Origin: Actinomycetota bacterium
GTDB lineage: Bacteria; Actinomycetota; Acidimicrobiia; IMCC26256; PALSA-610
Length of the DNA stretch: 64,000 nucleotides
Assembly (NCBI GenBank): GCA_003134555.1
Contig: PLBO01000135.1
Coordinates: 62,001-126,000, forward strand
Direction: 5' to 3'
Under the pieces are notes generated by a model. The model saw nothing but the letters and a program-made list of their open reading frames with translations, made no database searches and had not been told where the DNA came from. A program made the position numbers and the translations under genes. Shown here one piece after another: positions 48,596 to 57,354 of the stretch (within the stretch, counting starts at the first letter, position 1; each line of letters begins with the position of its first letter).

Positions 48596-49513
48596 GTGAC
48601 CCGTCCCGCACCCGACATCACGGCGATCCTCGAACGTGTGCCCGGCTGGAGCGGCCGGGCACACGTCGTCGGGACGCTCGACGGAGGGCTGACGAACCGC
48701 AACGTGCTGGTCGACGTGGCCGGAGAGCGCTTCGTCGTGCGGATCGCGGGCGCGGACACCCACCTGCTCGGTATCGACCGTCACGTCGAGCGCATCGCGA
48801 ACGAACGCGCCGCCGCTCTCGGTTTCGCGGCCGGGGTCGTCGCGTTCGTCGAGCCGGAGTGCTACTTGGTGACCCGGTTCGAGGCGGGCGAGACGCTGAG
48901 CTCGGCCCAGGTTGCCGAGCCGCGTCGCCTCGGCCAGATCGGCGCCGCATTGCGCGCTTTCCACGACTCGGGTCCTCTCCCGGGCTCGTTCGACTGCTTC
49001 CGGGTGCCGCAGCAGCACCGAGACGCCGCGGTTGCCCGCGGCGTGCGGATACCGCGCGAGTACGAGCTCGCCGCGGAACGGGCCGATGAGATCGAGGCCG
49101 CGTTCGATGCGTCGCCGGAGCCGCGCCGTCCGTGTCACAACGACCTTCTCGCCGCGAACTTTCTCGGGGCGGGTGATCGGCTCGTGATCCTCGACTGGGA
49201 GTACGCGGGCATGAACGACCGCTACTTCGACCTCGGCAACTTGGCGACGAACAACGGGCTCGACGACGACGACGAGATTGCTCTGCTCGAGCGATACTTC
49301 GGTTCGGCGACACCGCGGCGACGCGCCCGCCTCGGGCTCATGAAGATCATGAGCGACTTCCGCGAAGCCATGTGGGCGGTTGTGCAGCAGGGCATCAGTA
49401 CGCTGACGGTCGACTACGTCGACTATGCAGGCCGGAATTTCGATCGGCTCCTCGCGCACGCGTCGGCTCCCGGGTACGGTCGGCTCCTCGCCGACGCGGC
49501 TGAACCCGAGTGA
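48596..49513 (+). CDS. Choline/ethanolamine kinase-like phosphotransferase
   Basis: A 305-residue protein of the aminoglycoside phosphotransferase/choline kinase fold. Visible motifs are GGLTNRNVLVDVAGERFVVR (nucleotide loop and Lys/Arg strand), CHNDLLAANFLGAGDRLVIL (catalytic HND) and DWEYAGMNDRYFDLGNLATN (metal-binding DWEY). The set HND...DWEYAG is that of choline kinases. It likely phosphorylates choline or a related amino alcohol. Between a permease and a sarcosine/dimethylglycine dehydrogenase. Confidence 0.85.
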   Translation: MTRPAPDITAILERVPGWSGRAHVVGTLDGGLTNRNVLVDVAGERFVVRIAGADTHLLGIDRHVERIANERAAALGFAAGVVAFVEPECYLVTRFEAGETLSSAQVAEPRRLGQIGAALRAFHDSGPLPGSFDCFRVPQQHRDAAVARGVRIPREYELAAERADEIEAAFDASPEPRRPCHNDLLAANFLGAGDRLVILDWEYAGMNDRYFDLGNLATNNGLDDDDEIALLERYFGSATPRRRARLGLMKIMSDFREAMWAVVQQGISTLTVDYVDYAGRNFDRLLAHASAPGYGRLLADAAEPE

Positions 49514-49535
49514 CGCCGAACGACGCGGAGGTCGT

Positions 49536-51998
49536 GTGCAGTCCAGAGCCCGGATCGTCATCGTCGGAGCCGGAGTCGCCGGCGCGAGCATCGCGTGGCA
49601 CCTCGCGCAGCGGGGTTGCACTGACGTTCTCGTCGTCGAGCGGGCCGAACCCACGAGCGGTTCCACGTTCCACTCCGCCGGTCTCGTCGGCCAGCTCCGC
49701 TCGAGCCTGCCGCTGACCCAGATGATGATGCACAGCGTCGACGTGTACCGCGCGCTCGAAGCCGACGGCGAGCGGACGGGACGCTCGCCGGGTTGGCGCG
49801 AGGTCGGTTCGCTGCGGATCGCGTCGACGGAAGCACGCATGGAGGAGCTGCACCGCCAACACGGTTGGGCAAAGACCTTCGGTCTGCCGATGGAGCTCGT
49901 CTCACCTCGGGAAGCACACGCCCTCTTCCCGCTCATGGACGTGACCGGAGTGCTCGGTGCAGTTTGGATGCCCACCGACGGCTTCCTCGATCCGAGTGGG
50001 CTCACCCACGCGTTCCTCGGCGGCGCGCGCAGTCTCGGCGTCACCGTCGAGACGGGCGTGCGAGTCACCGATCTCGTCGTACGCAGCGGGCGCGTCGCGG
50101 CTGTCGTGACCGACCACGGAACCGTCGAAGCCGACGCAGTCGTGCTCGCGTGCGGCATGTACACCCCACAGGTCGCGGCGCTCGCCGGAATTACAGTGCC
50201 CATCGTCCCGATGGCTCACCAATACCTCATCACGAAGGCCGTCGACGGGGTGACCGCCGCGCTCCCGCAGCTTCGCGACCCCGACAATCTCGTCTACTTC
50301 CGGCGCGAGGGCGACGGTCTCGTCCTCGGCGGGTACGAACGCGATCCGGCACCGTGGTCGCTCTACGGCGTGGCCGACGACTTCAACGGCAAGTTGCTCC
50401 CCGAGGACTGGGATCGTTTCGCGCCCCTGATGACGAACGCGTGCCGACGAGTCCCGGCCGCGGAGTCGGCCGACATCGTCAGCCTCGTCAACGGACCCGA
50501 AGGCTTCACTCCCGACAACGAGTTCGTACTCGGCGAGAGCGACGTGCACGGTCTGTTCGTCGCGGCCGGGTTCTGCGCGCACGGCATCGCGGGCGCCGGC
50601 GGCGTCGGCCGCGTGATGTCGGAATGGCTCCTCGACGGCGAGCCGTCGTTCGACACCTGGAAGATGGACATCCGCCGGTTCGGCGCGCAATACCGCAGCC
50701 GGGAGTTCGCATGCGCCCGAGCCGTCGAGGTGTATCGCACCTACTACGACATCCACTACCCGAACGAGGAACGCGAAGCGGGAAGGCCGCTGCGACGCTC
50801 GCCCGCGTACCCGCGACTCGTCGAGCTCGAATGCACGTTTGGTGAAAAGAGCGGATGGGAGCGACCCAATTGGATCACGCGAAACGTTGGAGACGCAGGA
50901 GCTGCATTCGCGACCGTCCGGCCGCGCGGATGGGCGGGCGAGCATTGGAGCGAGGCGATCGGCGCCGAGTCGATTGCCTGCCGCGATCGCGCGGTGCTCT
51001 TCGACGAGACCAGCTTTTCGAAGATGGAGCTGTCGGGTCCGGGGGCGCTGGGGTTCCTCGAGCGGATCTGCGCCAACCGCATCGACCGCGACGTCGACTC
51101 GGTCGGCGCGATCACCTACACGCAGCTGTGCAACGAGCGCGGCGGTGTCGAGTGCGACCTCACAGTCACGCGCCTCGCCGCCGAACGCTTCCTGCTCGTG
51201 ACCGGAACTGCGTTCGGTAACCACGATCTCGGCTGGATCCGCAAGCAGCTCGACCGGTCGCCGATGGAGGCGGCCGTGCACGCGCGCGACGTGACGTCGG
51301 CATACGCGTGTTTCGGTGTTTGGGGGCCACGTGCGCGCGACATCATCGCGCCACTCACGTCGGCCGGCCTCGACAACGAGACCTTCCCATACCTGCGCGC
51401 TCGCGAGATCAGCGTCGGCGCGGTTCCCGTGATCGCGATGCGAGTCACCTACGTAGGTGAGCTCGGTTGGGAGCTGTATTGCGCCACTGAGTACGGGCTC
51501 ACCCTTTGGGACACCTTGTGGGAGTCGGGGCGTCCCCACGACATGCTCGCGGGCGGCTACCGCGCGATCGATGCCCTGCGCTTGGAGAAGGGGTACCGGG
51601 TGTGGGGCGCCGACCTGACGCCGGCCGACACGCCGTTCGAGGCCGGCCTCGGTTTTGCAGTCGCCCTCGACAAACCAACGCCTTTCGTGGGGCAGGAGGC
51701 GCTGCGCGCCGCGAAGGCCGTCGGGCCGATGCGACGGTTACGTCCGATAGTGCTCGCCGATTCGCAGGCCATCGCGCTCGGCTCCGAACCGGTACGGATC
51801 GACGGTGCAATCGTCGGCCGCGTCACGAGCGGCGGTTACGGGTTCCGCGTCGCGCGTTCGATTGCGTATGCCTACGTCCCGGCCGCGCAGGCAGAACCCG
51901 GGCGGCAGGTCGAGATCGAGATCTTCGGCGAGTGGATCCCAGGCGAAATCGCGGTTGAGCCCCTTTACGACCCGCGCGGCGCGCGCATCCGCGCCTGA
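49536..51998 (+). CDS. Dimethylglycine/sarcosine dehydrogenase-type FAD and GcvT fusion
   Basis: An 820-residue protein from GTG 49536 with a GGAGG ribosome binding site. N-terminal DAO domain: IVIVGAGVAGASIAWHLAQR, GSTFHSAGLVGQL, and NGPEGFTPDNEFVLGESD near the FAD. The C-terminal aminomethyltransferase-like half (from about residue 430) contains RDRAVLFDETSFSKMELSGP, YVGELGWELYC and GLGFAVALDK, folding around tetrahydrofolate. Homologues oxidatively demethylate dimethylglycine or sarcosine and transfer the one-carbon unit to folate. Length is typical (about 815-860). Confidence 0.87.
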   Translation: MQSRARIVIVGAGVAGASIAWHLAQRGCTDVLVVERAEPTSGSTFHSAGLVGQLRSSLPLTQMMMHSVDVYRALEADGERTGRSPGWREVGSLRIASTEARMEELHRQHGWAKTFGLPMELVSPREAHALFPLMDVTGVLGAVWMPTDGFLDPSGLTHAFLGGARSLGVTVETGVRVTDLVVRSGRVAAVVTDHGTVEADAVVLACGMYTPQVAALAGITVPIVPMAHQYLITKAVDGVTAALPQLRDPDNLVYFRREGDGLVLGGYERDPAPWSLYGVADDFNGKLLPEDWDRFAPLMTNACRRVPAAESADIVSLVNGPEGFTPDNEFVLGESDVHGLFVAAGFCAHGIAGAGGVGRVMSEWLLDGEPSFDTWKMDIRRFGAQYRSREFACARAVEVYRTYYDIHYPNEEREAGRPLRRSPAYPRLVELECTFGEKSGWERPNWITRNVGDAGAAFATVRPRGWAGEHWSEAIGAESIACRDRAVLFDETSFSKMELSGPGALGFLERICANRIDRDVDSVGAITYTQLCNERGGVECDLTVTRLAAERFLLVTGTAFGNHDLGWIRKQLDRSPMEAAVHARDVTSAYACFGVWGPRARDIIAPLTSAGLDNETFPYLRAREISVGAVPVIAMRVTYVGELGWELYCATEYGLTLWDTLWESGRPHDMLAGGYRAIDALRLEKGYRVWGADLTPADTPFEAGLGFAVALDKPTPFVGQEALRAAKAVGPMRRLRPIVLADSQAIALGSEPVRIDGAIVGRVTSGGYGFRVARSIAYAYVPAAQAEPGRQVEIEIFGEWIPGEIAVEPLYDPRGARIRA

Positions 51999-52026
51999 GC
52001 GTCGCGCTCGCGACGTGTCCAGTAGG

Positions 52027-52647
52027 TCAGTTCGATCTGACTGCTCGGCCTTCGTAGGTGTAGCCCATCGGCTTCGGCTCGCCCTTGAAGTAGTAGGTCT
52101 CGATCTTCTCTATGTCGAAACCGGCCTGTTCGATTTCCTTGGAGATGTGGCGCGTGAGGTGGCAGCCACCCGCGAGTCGTTTGTTCAGCGGTTCCAGACG
52201 CCCTTGCCAGCGGGCGATCTTCTCGTCGGGCGCGTGGCCGTGCTCCACAAAGTGGAATGACCCGCCGGGCTTCAGGACGCGTCGCATCTCTGCGAGCGCA
52301 GCCTCCAAGTTGGGGATGGTGCAAAGGGTCCACGTCGAGAGCACGGCATCGAACTCTCCTGAGGCAAGGTCGAGCCGTTCGCCGGTCAGCCCGCCGTACT
52401 CGACCGGAACCGAGGATTTCGCGATGCGCGGCTCGGCGATTCGCATGCACACCTGGGACGGTTCGATGGCGACAACCTTCGTTACCTCGGCCGGGTAGTA
52501 CCGCGCATTCAGCGCGGTCCCGAAGCCGACCTCGACGACCGCGCCCTGAAGCCCTTCGCAGACGCGGGCGCGCACCGCACGATTCGGCGTGCGCCCCATC
52601 ACCTTGTCCTGGAATCGAGGGAGAATCTGTTCCTGGTAGAAGCCCAT
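52027..52647 (-). CDS. Class I SAM-dependent methyltransferase
   Basis: A 206-residue methyltransferase from ATG 52647 (ATG 52683 would add twelve). The Rossmann motifs are AVVEVGFGTALNARYYPAEV (motif I), VVAIEPSQVCMRIAEPRI, FDAVLSTWTLCTIPNL and EMRRVLKPGGSFHFVEHG. It resembles METTL7 or UbiE/phospholipid methyltransferase relatives of actinobacteria. Opposite strand to the dehydrogenase; substrate not evident. Confidence 0.85.
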   Translation of the reverse strand: MGFYQEQILPRFQDKVMGRTPNRAVRARVCEGLQGAVVEVGFGTALNARYYPAEVTKVVAIEPSQVCMRIAEPRIAKSSVPVEYGGLTGERLDLASGEFDAVLSTWTLCTIPNLEAALAEMRRVLKPGGSFHFVEHGHAPDEKIARWQGRLEPLNKRLAGGCHLTRHISKEIEQAGFDIEKIETYYFKGEPKPMGYTYEGRAVRSN

Positions 52648-52760
52648 GGCGCGATGTTGCTCCCGTTGGGCCGGGAACGCCATCGGAGAAAACGCGCACC
52701 TTTACCAAGCACCATGTGACACCTGAACGGTGTGACCGATCGTTGCGGATTCGCAGTTGG

Positions 52761-53522
52761 TCAGTCCGAATGACTGTGGTCGTCGTGGTCGGCGCTGACC
52801 GTTCTCCACGCCTGCCACGTAATGCGCAGTATCAGTGCGGTGATCGCGAGGCCGATCAGCGGGTCGGCGACCTTGACACCCAGCGCGACGACTGCGGCTG
52901 ACGCGACCACACCAAGGGACACGAACCCGTCGACGCGTGCGTGCTGACCGTCTGCGATGAGAGCCGGGCTGTCGAGGCGTTCCCCGGCGCGTAGGCGAAC
53001 GCGCGCGGCGAGCTCGTTGCCGAGAAATCCGATCACGCCCGCGACGGCCACCGCGCCGAGGTAGTCGAGATGTTGCGGGTGGATCAAGCGCTGGACCGCC
53101 TCGTAGGCGGCCACGGACGCCGACACGAAGATCGTGAGCACGACCGCGTACCCGGCCCAGCGTTCACCACGTTCACTGCGAGCGAGGAACGCGATCGCGA
53201 GCGGGATTGCCGTGAGCGCGTCGCCGCCGTTGTGGATCAGGTCCGCGAGCAGCGCGACTGAACCAGAGAGGAAGAACACGATCGCCTGTAGAGCTGCGGT
53301 AACCGCGAGCAACGCAAGACTGATCGACACTGCTCGGACTCCGGCGCGGGAGCGGACGATCGAACGATCGACGCGGCCATGGGTGTGGCCGTGCCCGTGG
53401 TCGTGATGGTTGTGGTCGGTTTGCTCGGTCGACCGGAATGGCAGCCGCCCGTGACGGTGCGGGCCGTGGTGGTGATGTTCGTGCACCCAGAAACCGTGCC
53501 GATGTGTGAGCGTCCCGTCCAT
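52761..53522 (-). CDS. Cation diffusion facilitator transporter
   Basis: A 253-residue CDF protein. A His-rich N-terminus (VHEHHHHGPHRHGRL and NHHDHGHGHTHG) can buffer Zn or Co. Helices include SGSVALLADLIHNGGDALTA with the family D-x3-H/D-type metal site (HNGGD) and a matching second site (ALIADGQHARVDGFVSLGVV). The C-terminus is short and the cytoplasmic ferredoxin-like domain is lacking. A second CDF-like gene is at 58248, and an arsenic operon lies next to it. Confidence 0.88.
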   Translation of the reverse strand: MDGTLTHRHGFWVHEHHHHGPHRHGRLPFRSTEQTDHNHHDHGHGHTHGRVDRSIVRSRAGVRAVSISLALLAVTAALQAIVFFLSGSVALLADLIHNGGDALTAIPLAIAFLARSERGERWAGYAVVLTIFVSASVAAYEAVQRLIHPQHLDYLGAVAVAGVIGFLGNELAARVRLRAGERLDSPALIADGQHARVDGFVSLGVVASAAVVALGVKVADPLIGLAITALILRITWQAWRTVSADHDDHSHSD

Positions 53523-53696
53523 GACAGAAGGCTAGTCACGATGCTTCGGCGCGATGCTCGTAACCTTGGTGCATCAAGATCGCTTGTGCAGACTGCGGCT
53601 GCGTCGTCGACCGTGGCGGCCGGATCGTTCCGTGTGGCAAACCGGACGGCTGCTGCCGACACCTCCCGGACGTCGGCGGGCTCCTTCATGGCACGA

Positions 53697-54146
53697 TCAG
53701 CTGCAGGTCGTGACGGACTCGGGAGACGAGGCGCAACACGCGGAGTCGCCACCGTCGTCGACGTGCGGCGACGATTCACCGAAGGTCTCGCTGTCGGCGA
53801 GCACGGCGTAGATCTCCCACGCCCCGTCGGGACCGTCGACCCACACCTTGTCTTGCTTCGCGAAGCAACACGTGCCGCTCTCGTCGACCGGCGCGAGACC
53901 TTCGCCGGTGAGGCGGGCTTGGTGCGCCAGCACCTCGGCGGTCGACATCACTTCGACACCGAGATGATTGAGGCGAGCGTCGGCGCCGGCCTGCTCGAAC
54001 AGCACGAGCTTCAGCGGGGGATCGGCGATCGCGAAGTTGGCGTACCCGGGCCGCCGCTTGGCCGGTTCGGTCGCGAACATCTTGGAGTAGAAGTCGACGG
54101 CTTCGTCGATGTCGGGGACGTTGAGGGCGAGCTGCACTCGTGACAC
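53697..54146 (-). CDS. arsI: ArsI/CadI-type dioxygenase (C-As lyase-like)
   Basis: A 149-residue vicinal-oxygen-chelate protein from GTG 54146 with GGAGG upstream. Motifs: VQLALNVPDIDEAVDFYSKM, NHLGVEVMSTAEVLAHQARL, and GTCCFAKQDKVWVDGPDGAW with the adjacent Cys pair that binds organoarsenical in ArsI. The C-terminus is Cys-rich (DSACCASS). It would split methylarsenite to arsenite. Divergent from arsR across the operator listed below. Confidence 0.85.
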   Translation of the reverse strand: MSRVQLALNVPDIDEAVDFYSKMFATEPAKRRPGYANFAIADPPLKLVLFEQAGADARLNHLGVEVMSTAEVLAHQARLTGEGLAPVDESGTCCFAKQDKVWVDGPDGAWEIYAVLADSETFGESSPHVDDGGDSACCASSPESVTTCS

Positions 54147-54165
54147 TTCTGGATGCCTCCGGTAT

Positions 54166-54217
54166 ATTGACAACTGTCGATACATCGACTCTTGCAAATG
54201 TATCGACGTTTGTCAAT
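54166..54217. promoter_or_regulatory. ArsR operator: 20-bp inverted repeat
   Basis: The arms 54166-54185 (ATTGACAACTGTCGATACAT) and 54198-54217 are reverse complements except for one or two bases, separated by 12 bases. The site lies between the divergent arsI and arsR genes. The TTGACA within it could also be a -35 element. Binding by ArsR, released by arsenite, is expected from the family. Confidence 0.8.
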
Positions 54218-54236
54218 AGGTCGAGGAGCGGTTTTC

Positions 54237-54578
54237 GTGGCAGCCAAGCGAACAGCATTGATCGAGCTCGACGACGGCGTGTGCTGCGCGCCGCTGTTGG
54301 TCGCACCATTGGCCGACGACGAGGCCACGGAGCTGGCCCTCGTGTTCGCCGCGCTCGGCGACCCGGTCCGTCTCCGCCTGCTCAGTTTGGTCGCCGCCGG
54401 GGGAGAGGTGTGCTCCTGCGACCTCGAAGCGCCATTGGGCAAGTCACAACCGACGATCAGTCACCACACCAAGGTCCTCGCCGACGCCGGTCTTCTCACG
54501 GGTGAGAAGCGAGGCCGGTGGATGATGTGGCGAATCGTTCCCGATCGCCTCGAGGCTCTGCGCGCCGCCCTCGCCTGA
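54237..54578 (+). CDS. arsR: ArsR-family arsenic-responsive repressor
   Basis: A 113-residue winged-helix repressor from GTG 54237, with GAGGAG upstream; the longer frame from 54192 would read through the operator. LVFAALGDPVRLRLLSLVAA starts the helices, GGEVCSCDLEAPLGKSQPTI carries the two-Cys As(III) pair (CSC) in the DNA-recognition region, and SHHTKVLADAGLLTGEKRGR is the wing. An additional CC pair (GVCCAP) at the N-terminus may add a third ligand. It should repress arsI and the aqp-arsC genes. Confidence 0.88.
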   Translation: MAAKRTALIELDDGVCCAPLLVAPLADDEATELALVFAALGDPVRLRLLSLVAAGGEVCSCDLEAPLGKSQPTISHHTKVLADAGLLTGEKRGRWMMWRIVPDRLEALRAALA

Positions 54579-54585
54579 CCTGCTG

Positions 54586-55296
54586 ATGAACCGTGATCTC
54601 GCTCGAAAGGCGACGGCGGAAGCGGTCGGCACCGCGCTGCTCGTCGCGATCGTCGTCGGCTCGGGCATCTACGCCCAACGCCTCTCACCGGACGACATCG
54701 GGCTGCAGCTGCTGGAGAACTCGATCGCCACCGGCGCCGGTCTGGTCGCACTGATCCTGGCGTTCGGATCCGTGTCGGGCGCGCACTTCAATCCCGTCGT
54801 GAGCATCGCCGACCGAGTGCTCGGCGGGCTTACGACCAAAGAGCTCGCCGTCTACGTGCCTGCGCAAGTGCTCGGCGCGTGTGTCGGAGCGATCGTCGCC
54901 AACCTGATGTTCGAGCTCGACGCGGTCACGTTGTCGACCCACACTCGCAGCTCCGGCGGCTTGTGGTTGGGCGAGGTGGTCGCGACGTTCGGTCTGTTGA
55001 TGGTCATCCTCGGAGTCGTGCGCTCCGGCCGGGCTTCGACTGCGCCGTTCGCAGTCGGCGGCTACATCGCGGCGGCGTACTGGTTTACGAGCTCGACATC
55101 GTTCGCCAATCCCGCCGTCACTGTCGGTCGCATGCTGAGTGACACCTTCGCCGGGATCAAGCCGTCGTCGGCGCCCGCCTTCGTCGTCGCGCAACTTGCC
55201 GGTGGTGCCCTCGCCGTCGGCCTCGCCCGCTTCTTGTATCCCGATCTACCGGCCGCCGACATGGTCGTGCCGCATGCCCATACCGACGTTGCCTGA
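54586..55296 (+). CDS. MIP-family channel, arsenite-type aquaglyceroporin
   Basis: A 236-residue major intrinsic protein, seven bases after arsR. The two asparagine-proline boxes are SGAHFNPVVSIADR and SFANPAVTVGRMLSD. There are six helices and two half-helices. In actinobacterial and alphaproteobacterial ars operons (AqpS) such channels release arsenite produced by ArsC instead of an ArsB pump. Position between arsR and arsC supports this. Confidence 0.88.
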   Translation: MNRDLARKATAEAVGTALLVAIVVGSGIYAQRLSPDDIGLQLLENSIATGAGLVALILAFGSVSGAHFNPVVSIADRVLGGLTTKELAVYVPAQVLGACVGAIVANLMFELDAVTLSTHTRSSGGLWLGEVVATFGLLMVILGVVRSGRASTAPFAVGGYIAAAYWFTSSTSFANPAVTVGRMLSDTFAGIKPSSAPAFVVAQLAGGALAVGLARFLYPDLPAADMVVPHAHTDVA

Positions 55297-55309
55297 ACGG
55301 AGACTCGCC

Positions 55310-55747
55310 ATGCCCGCCCGCGAAGACCGCAACGTCAGCGACGGTGCACCGACTGTGCTGTTCTTGTGCGTGCACAACGCCGGCCGGTCGCAGATGGCAC
55401 TCGGGTGGTTCAACCATCTCGCCGACGGCAACGCGATCGCCTGGTCGGGCGGGTCCGAACCGGGTACCGAAATCAATCCGTCTGCCATCGCCGCCATGGA
55501 CGAGGTCGGCATCGACATCACCCACGAGTTCCCCAAACCGTGGACCGACGAGATCGTGCGCGCCGCCGACGTCGTCGTCACCATGGGCTGCGGCGACTCC
55601 TGCCCCTTCTTTCCGGGCAAACGCTATGAAGACTGGGAGCTCGAAGACCCCGCCGGCCAGAGCATCGGGGCGGTACGACCCATCCGTGACGAGATCGAAA
55701 AGCGCGTCCGCGACCTGCTCGCGAGTCTCGAAGTCCCGGCGCGCTGA
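55310..55747 (+). CDS. arsC: Arsenate reductase (low-molecular-weight phosphatase type)
   Basis: A 145-residue protein starting at ATG 55310. The P-loop is FLCVHNAGRSQMA, CX5R with the nucleophilic Cys. The second and third redox cysteines lie in TMGCGDSCPFFPGKRYEDWE, as in thioredoxin- or mycothiol-linked reductases. DWELEDPAGQSI is the Asp general acid region. It reduces arsenate to arsenite for the channel encoded just upstream. Confidence 0.92.
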   Translation: MPAREDRNVSDGAPTVLFLCVHNAGRSQMALGWFNHLADGNAIAWSGGSEPGTEINPSAIAAMDEVGIDITHEFPKPWTDEIVRAADVVVTMGCGDSCPFFPGKRYEDWELEDPAGQSIGAVRPIRDEIEKRVRDLLASLEVPAR

Positions 55748-55767
55748 CTGGTTGCTCAGCTCACCGG

Positions 55768-56569
55768 CTAGTGGCCTGAAGGCGTCGATCTGATCTGCAG
55801 GAGTCGGTGATCGCGGGTGAAGAGCCGCCGCTGCACTCCGAGCACAATCACCGTGGTCGTCGTCGCGACCGACCCGAGTACCAGGTACATCACCGCCGCC
55901 TGCACGCGCACGGCGTCGAGGGGATTCACCCCGGCGAGAATGAGCCCGGTCATGGCGCCGGGTAGCACGACCAGGCCCACCGCCTTCGTCGTCTCGATCT
56001 GCGGGATCAACGCCGTGCGCAGCGCCGCCCGTACGTACGGTCTCGCGGCCTCGGTTGCGGGTTGACCGAGGGCCAAGCGCGCTTCCACCTCGTCGCGCTT
56101 GTCGCGGAGCTCTTCGACGAGACGTCTCCCGACGAGCACGGTCGCGGCGAGCGAGTTCCCCGACCATGAGACCGGCGAGCGGGATCAGCGTGCGCACGTC
56201 GAGCGGGAACACGCCGAGGCCGAAGAGCACGCCGAGCGTGAGCACCGCCGAAGATGCGAATGCGAGGAGGGCGAGCTCGAAGAGTCGGGGAACCTCCGGG
56301 GCGCGCCAGCGGACGGTCAACGACGCGATGACGATCATCGCGATGACCCAGAGCCAGGCCCACAGGATCGAGACACCCGGCTCGAGCAGTACTCGGAGCA
56401 AGAGGCCGATGGCGATGAGCTGAGCAGCGGCGCGCGTTGTCGCCCACGCGATGCTGCGCTCGAGCTCGAGACGCTTCCACAGCGATAACACGATCGCGAT
56501 CAGGACGAGGAACAAAGACAGCGCGAGGCCGGACCAACCGATGTCGCTCACGGCGTGCCCGTCTCGCAT
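55768..56569 (-). pseudogene. fetB: FetB-like (UPF0014) ABC permease with single-base frameshift
   Basis: From ATG 56569 the protein reads as a FetB membrane subunit (LFLVLIAIVLSLWKRLELER, WATTRAAAQLIAIGLLLRVL, VRTLIPLAGLMVG). At about 56155 a run of four G is one longer than expected. After removal of one G the next frame continues as NSLAATVLVGRRLVEELRDK to the C-terminus (GLVVLPGAMTGLILAGVNPL). FetAB exports iron in E. coli. The frameshift could be a sequencing or assembly error in a G-run rather than real inactivation. Confidence 0.75.
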
Positions 56570-56588
56570 GAGCGCGATTCGGGTGCGG

Positions 56589-57265
56589 TCATGCCGCCTC
56601 CCCCGCGAGGAATGAGCGCACCGGCACCGGCGCGGTGTTGTCGAGCTCGGCGACGCTCGAAGCGTGCGCGATGCGACCTTCGATGACGACAACGACGTGG
56701 TCGGCGATGCGCCGCATCTGAGCGAGATCGTGAGTTACCCACACCACCACGACACGGCCGTCGACAGTGCGCGAGCGAGCTGCTCGAGCCCGTGCCGTTG
56801 GGCCGGATCCACCGACGACGTGATCTCGTCCATCAGCACCACCTCGGGTTCGGTGACCAACGTGCGCGCCAGACAAACCCGCTGCGCCTCGCCGCCCGAA
56901 AGCGCGGTCGCCTCTCGATCGAGGAACTCCACGTCCACGCCCACGCGCTCGAGCATGAGGGCGGATTCCGCGTCGGTGATGGTCGGTTGCGCGACTTGGA
57001 GGTTCTCGCGCACGGTGCCGGGAAAGGGTGTCGGTCGCTGGAACACCATCCCGACCCGGCGGCGCACGCGCAATGGGTCGAGCCCCGCCATGTCGGCGCC
57101 GTGGAAGAGAACGCGGCCGCCGGTCGGTACTTCCAAACGATTGCAGCAGCGCAACACGGTCGACTTCCCCGCGCCCGATGGCCCGACGACAACGGTGACG
57201 CCGTCACCGAGTATCTCACCGCACGCGTCGTCGAGCCGCAGTCGGCCGTCGTCGGCGACGGTCAC
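56589..57265 (-). pseudogene. fetA: FetA-like ABC ATPase with frameshift
   Basis: The first frame has VVGPSGAGKSTVLRC (Walker A), VFQRPTPFPGTVRENLQVAQ (Q-loop), LSGGEAQRVCLARTL (signature) and EVVLMDEITSSVD (Walker B), ending at 56735. The H-loop part VVVWVTHDLAQMRRIADHVV and the C-terminal RSFLAGEAA are in another frame, with the shift near 56750. In addition no good start precedes the internal GTG 57265: the conserved FDHVTV strand begins upstream without a start. Partner of the fetB-like gene. Confidence 0.75.
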
Positions 57266-57354
57266 GTGGTCGAAGGTGAGGACGCTCCGGTTGCGTTCGA
57301 TGACGCATCATTTCAGGCGGCGCGCCGGTAGGTCGGGACGCGAGACTTCCGGGC

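Noticed and set aside
49902-51539. 545-residue minus-strand open frame
   Set aside because: Antisense shadow of the dimethylglycine dehydrogenase-type gene; no recognisable domain.
55157-56692. One long minus-strand gene of 511 residues
   Set aside because: Only its N-terminal part (FetB-like) is protein; after about 56155 it is a shadow of the other fetB frame and of arsC.
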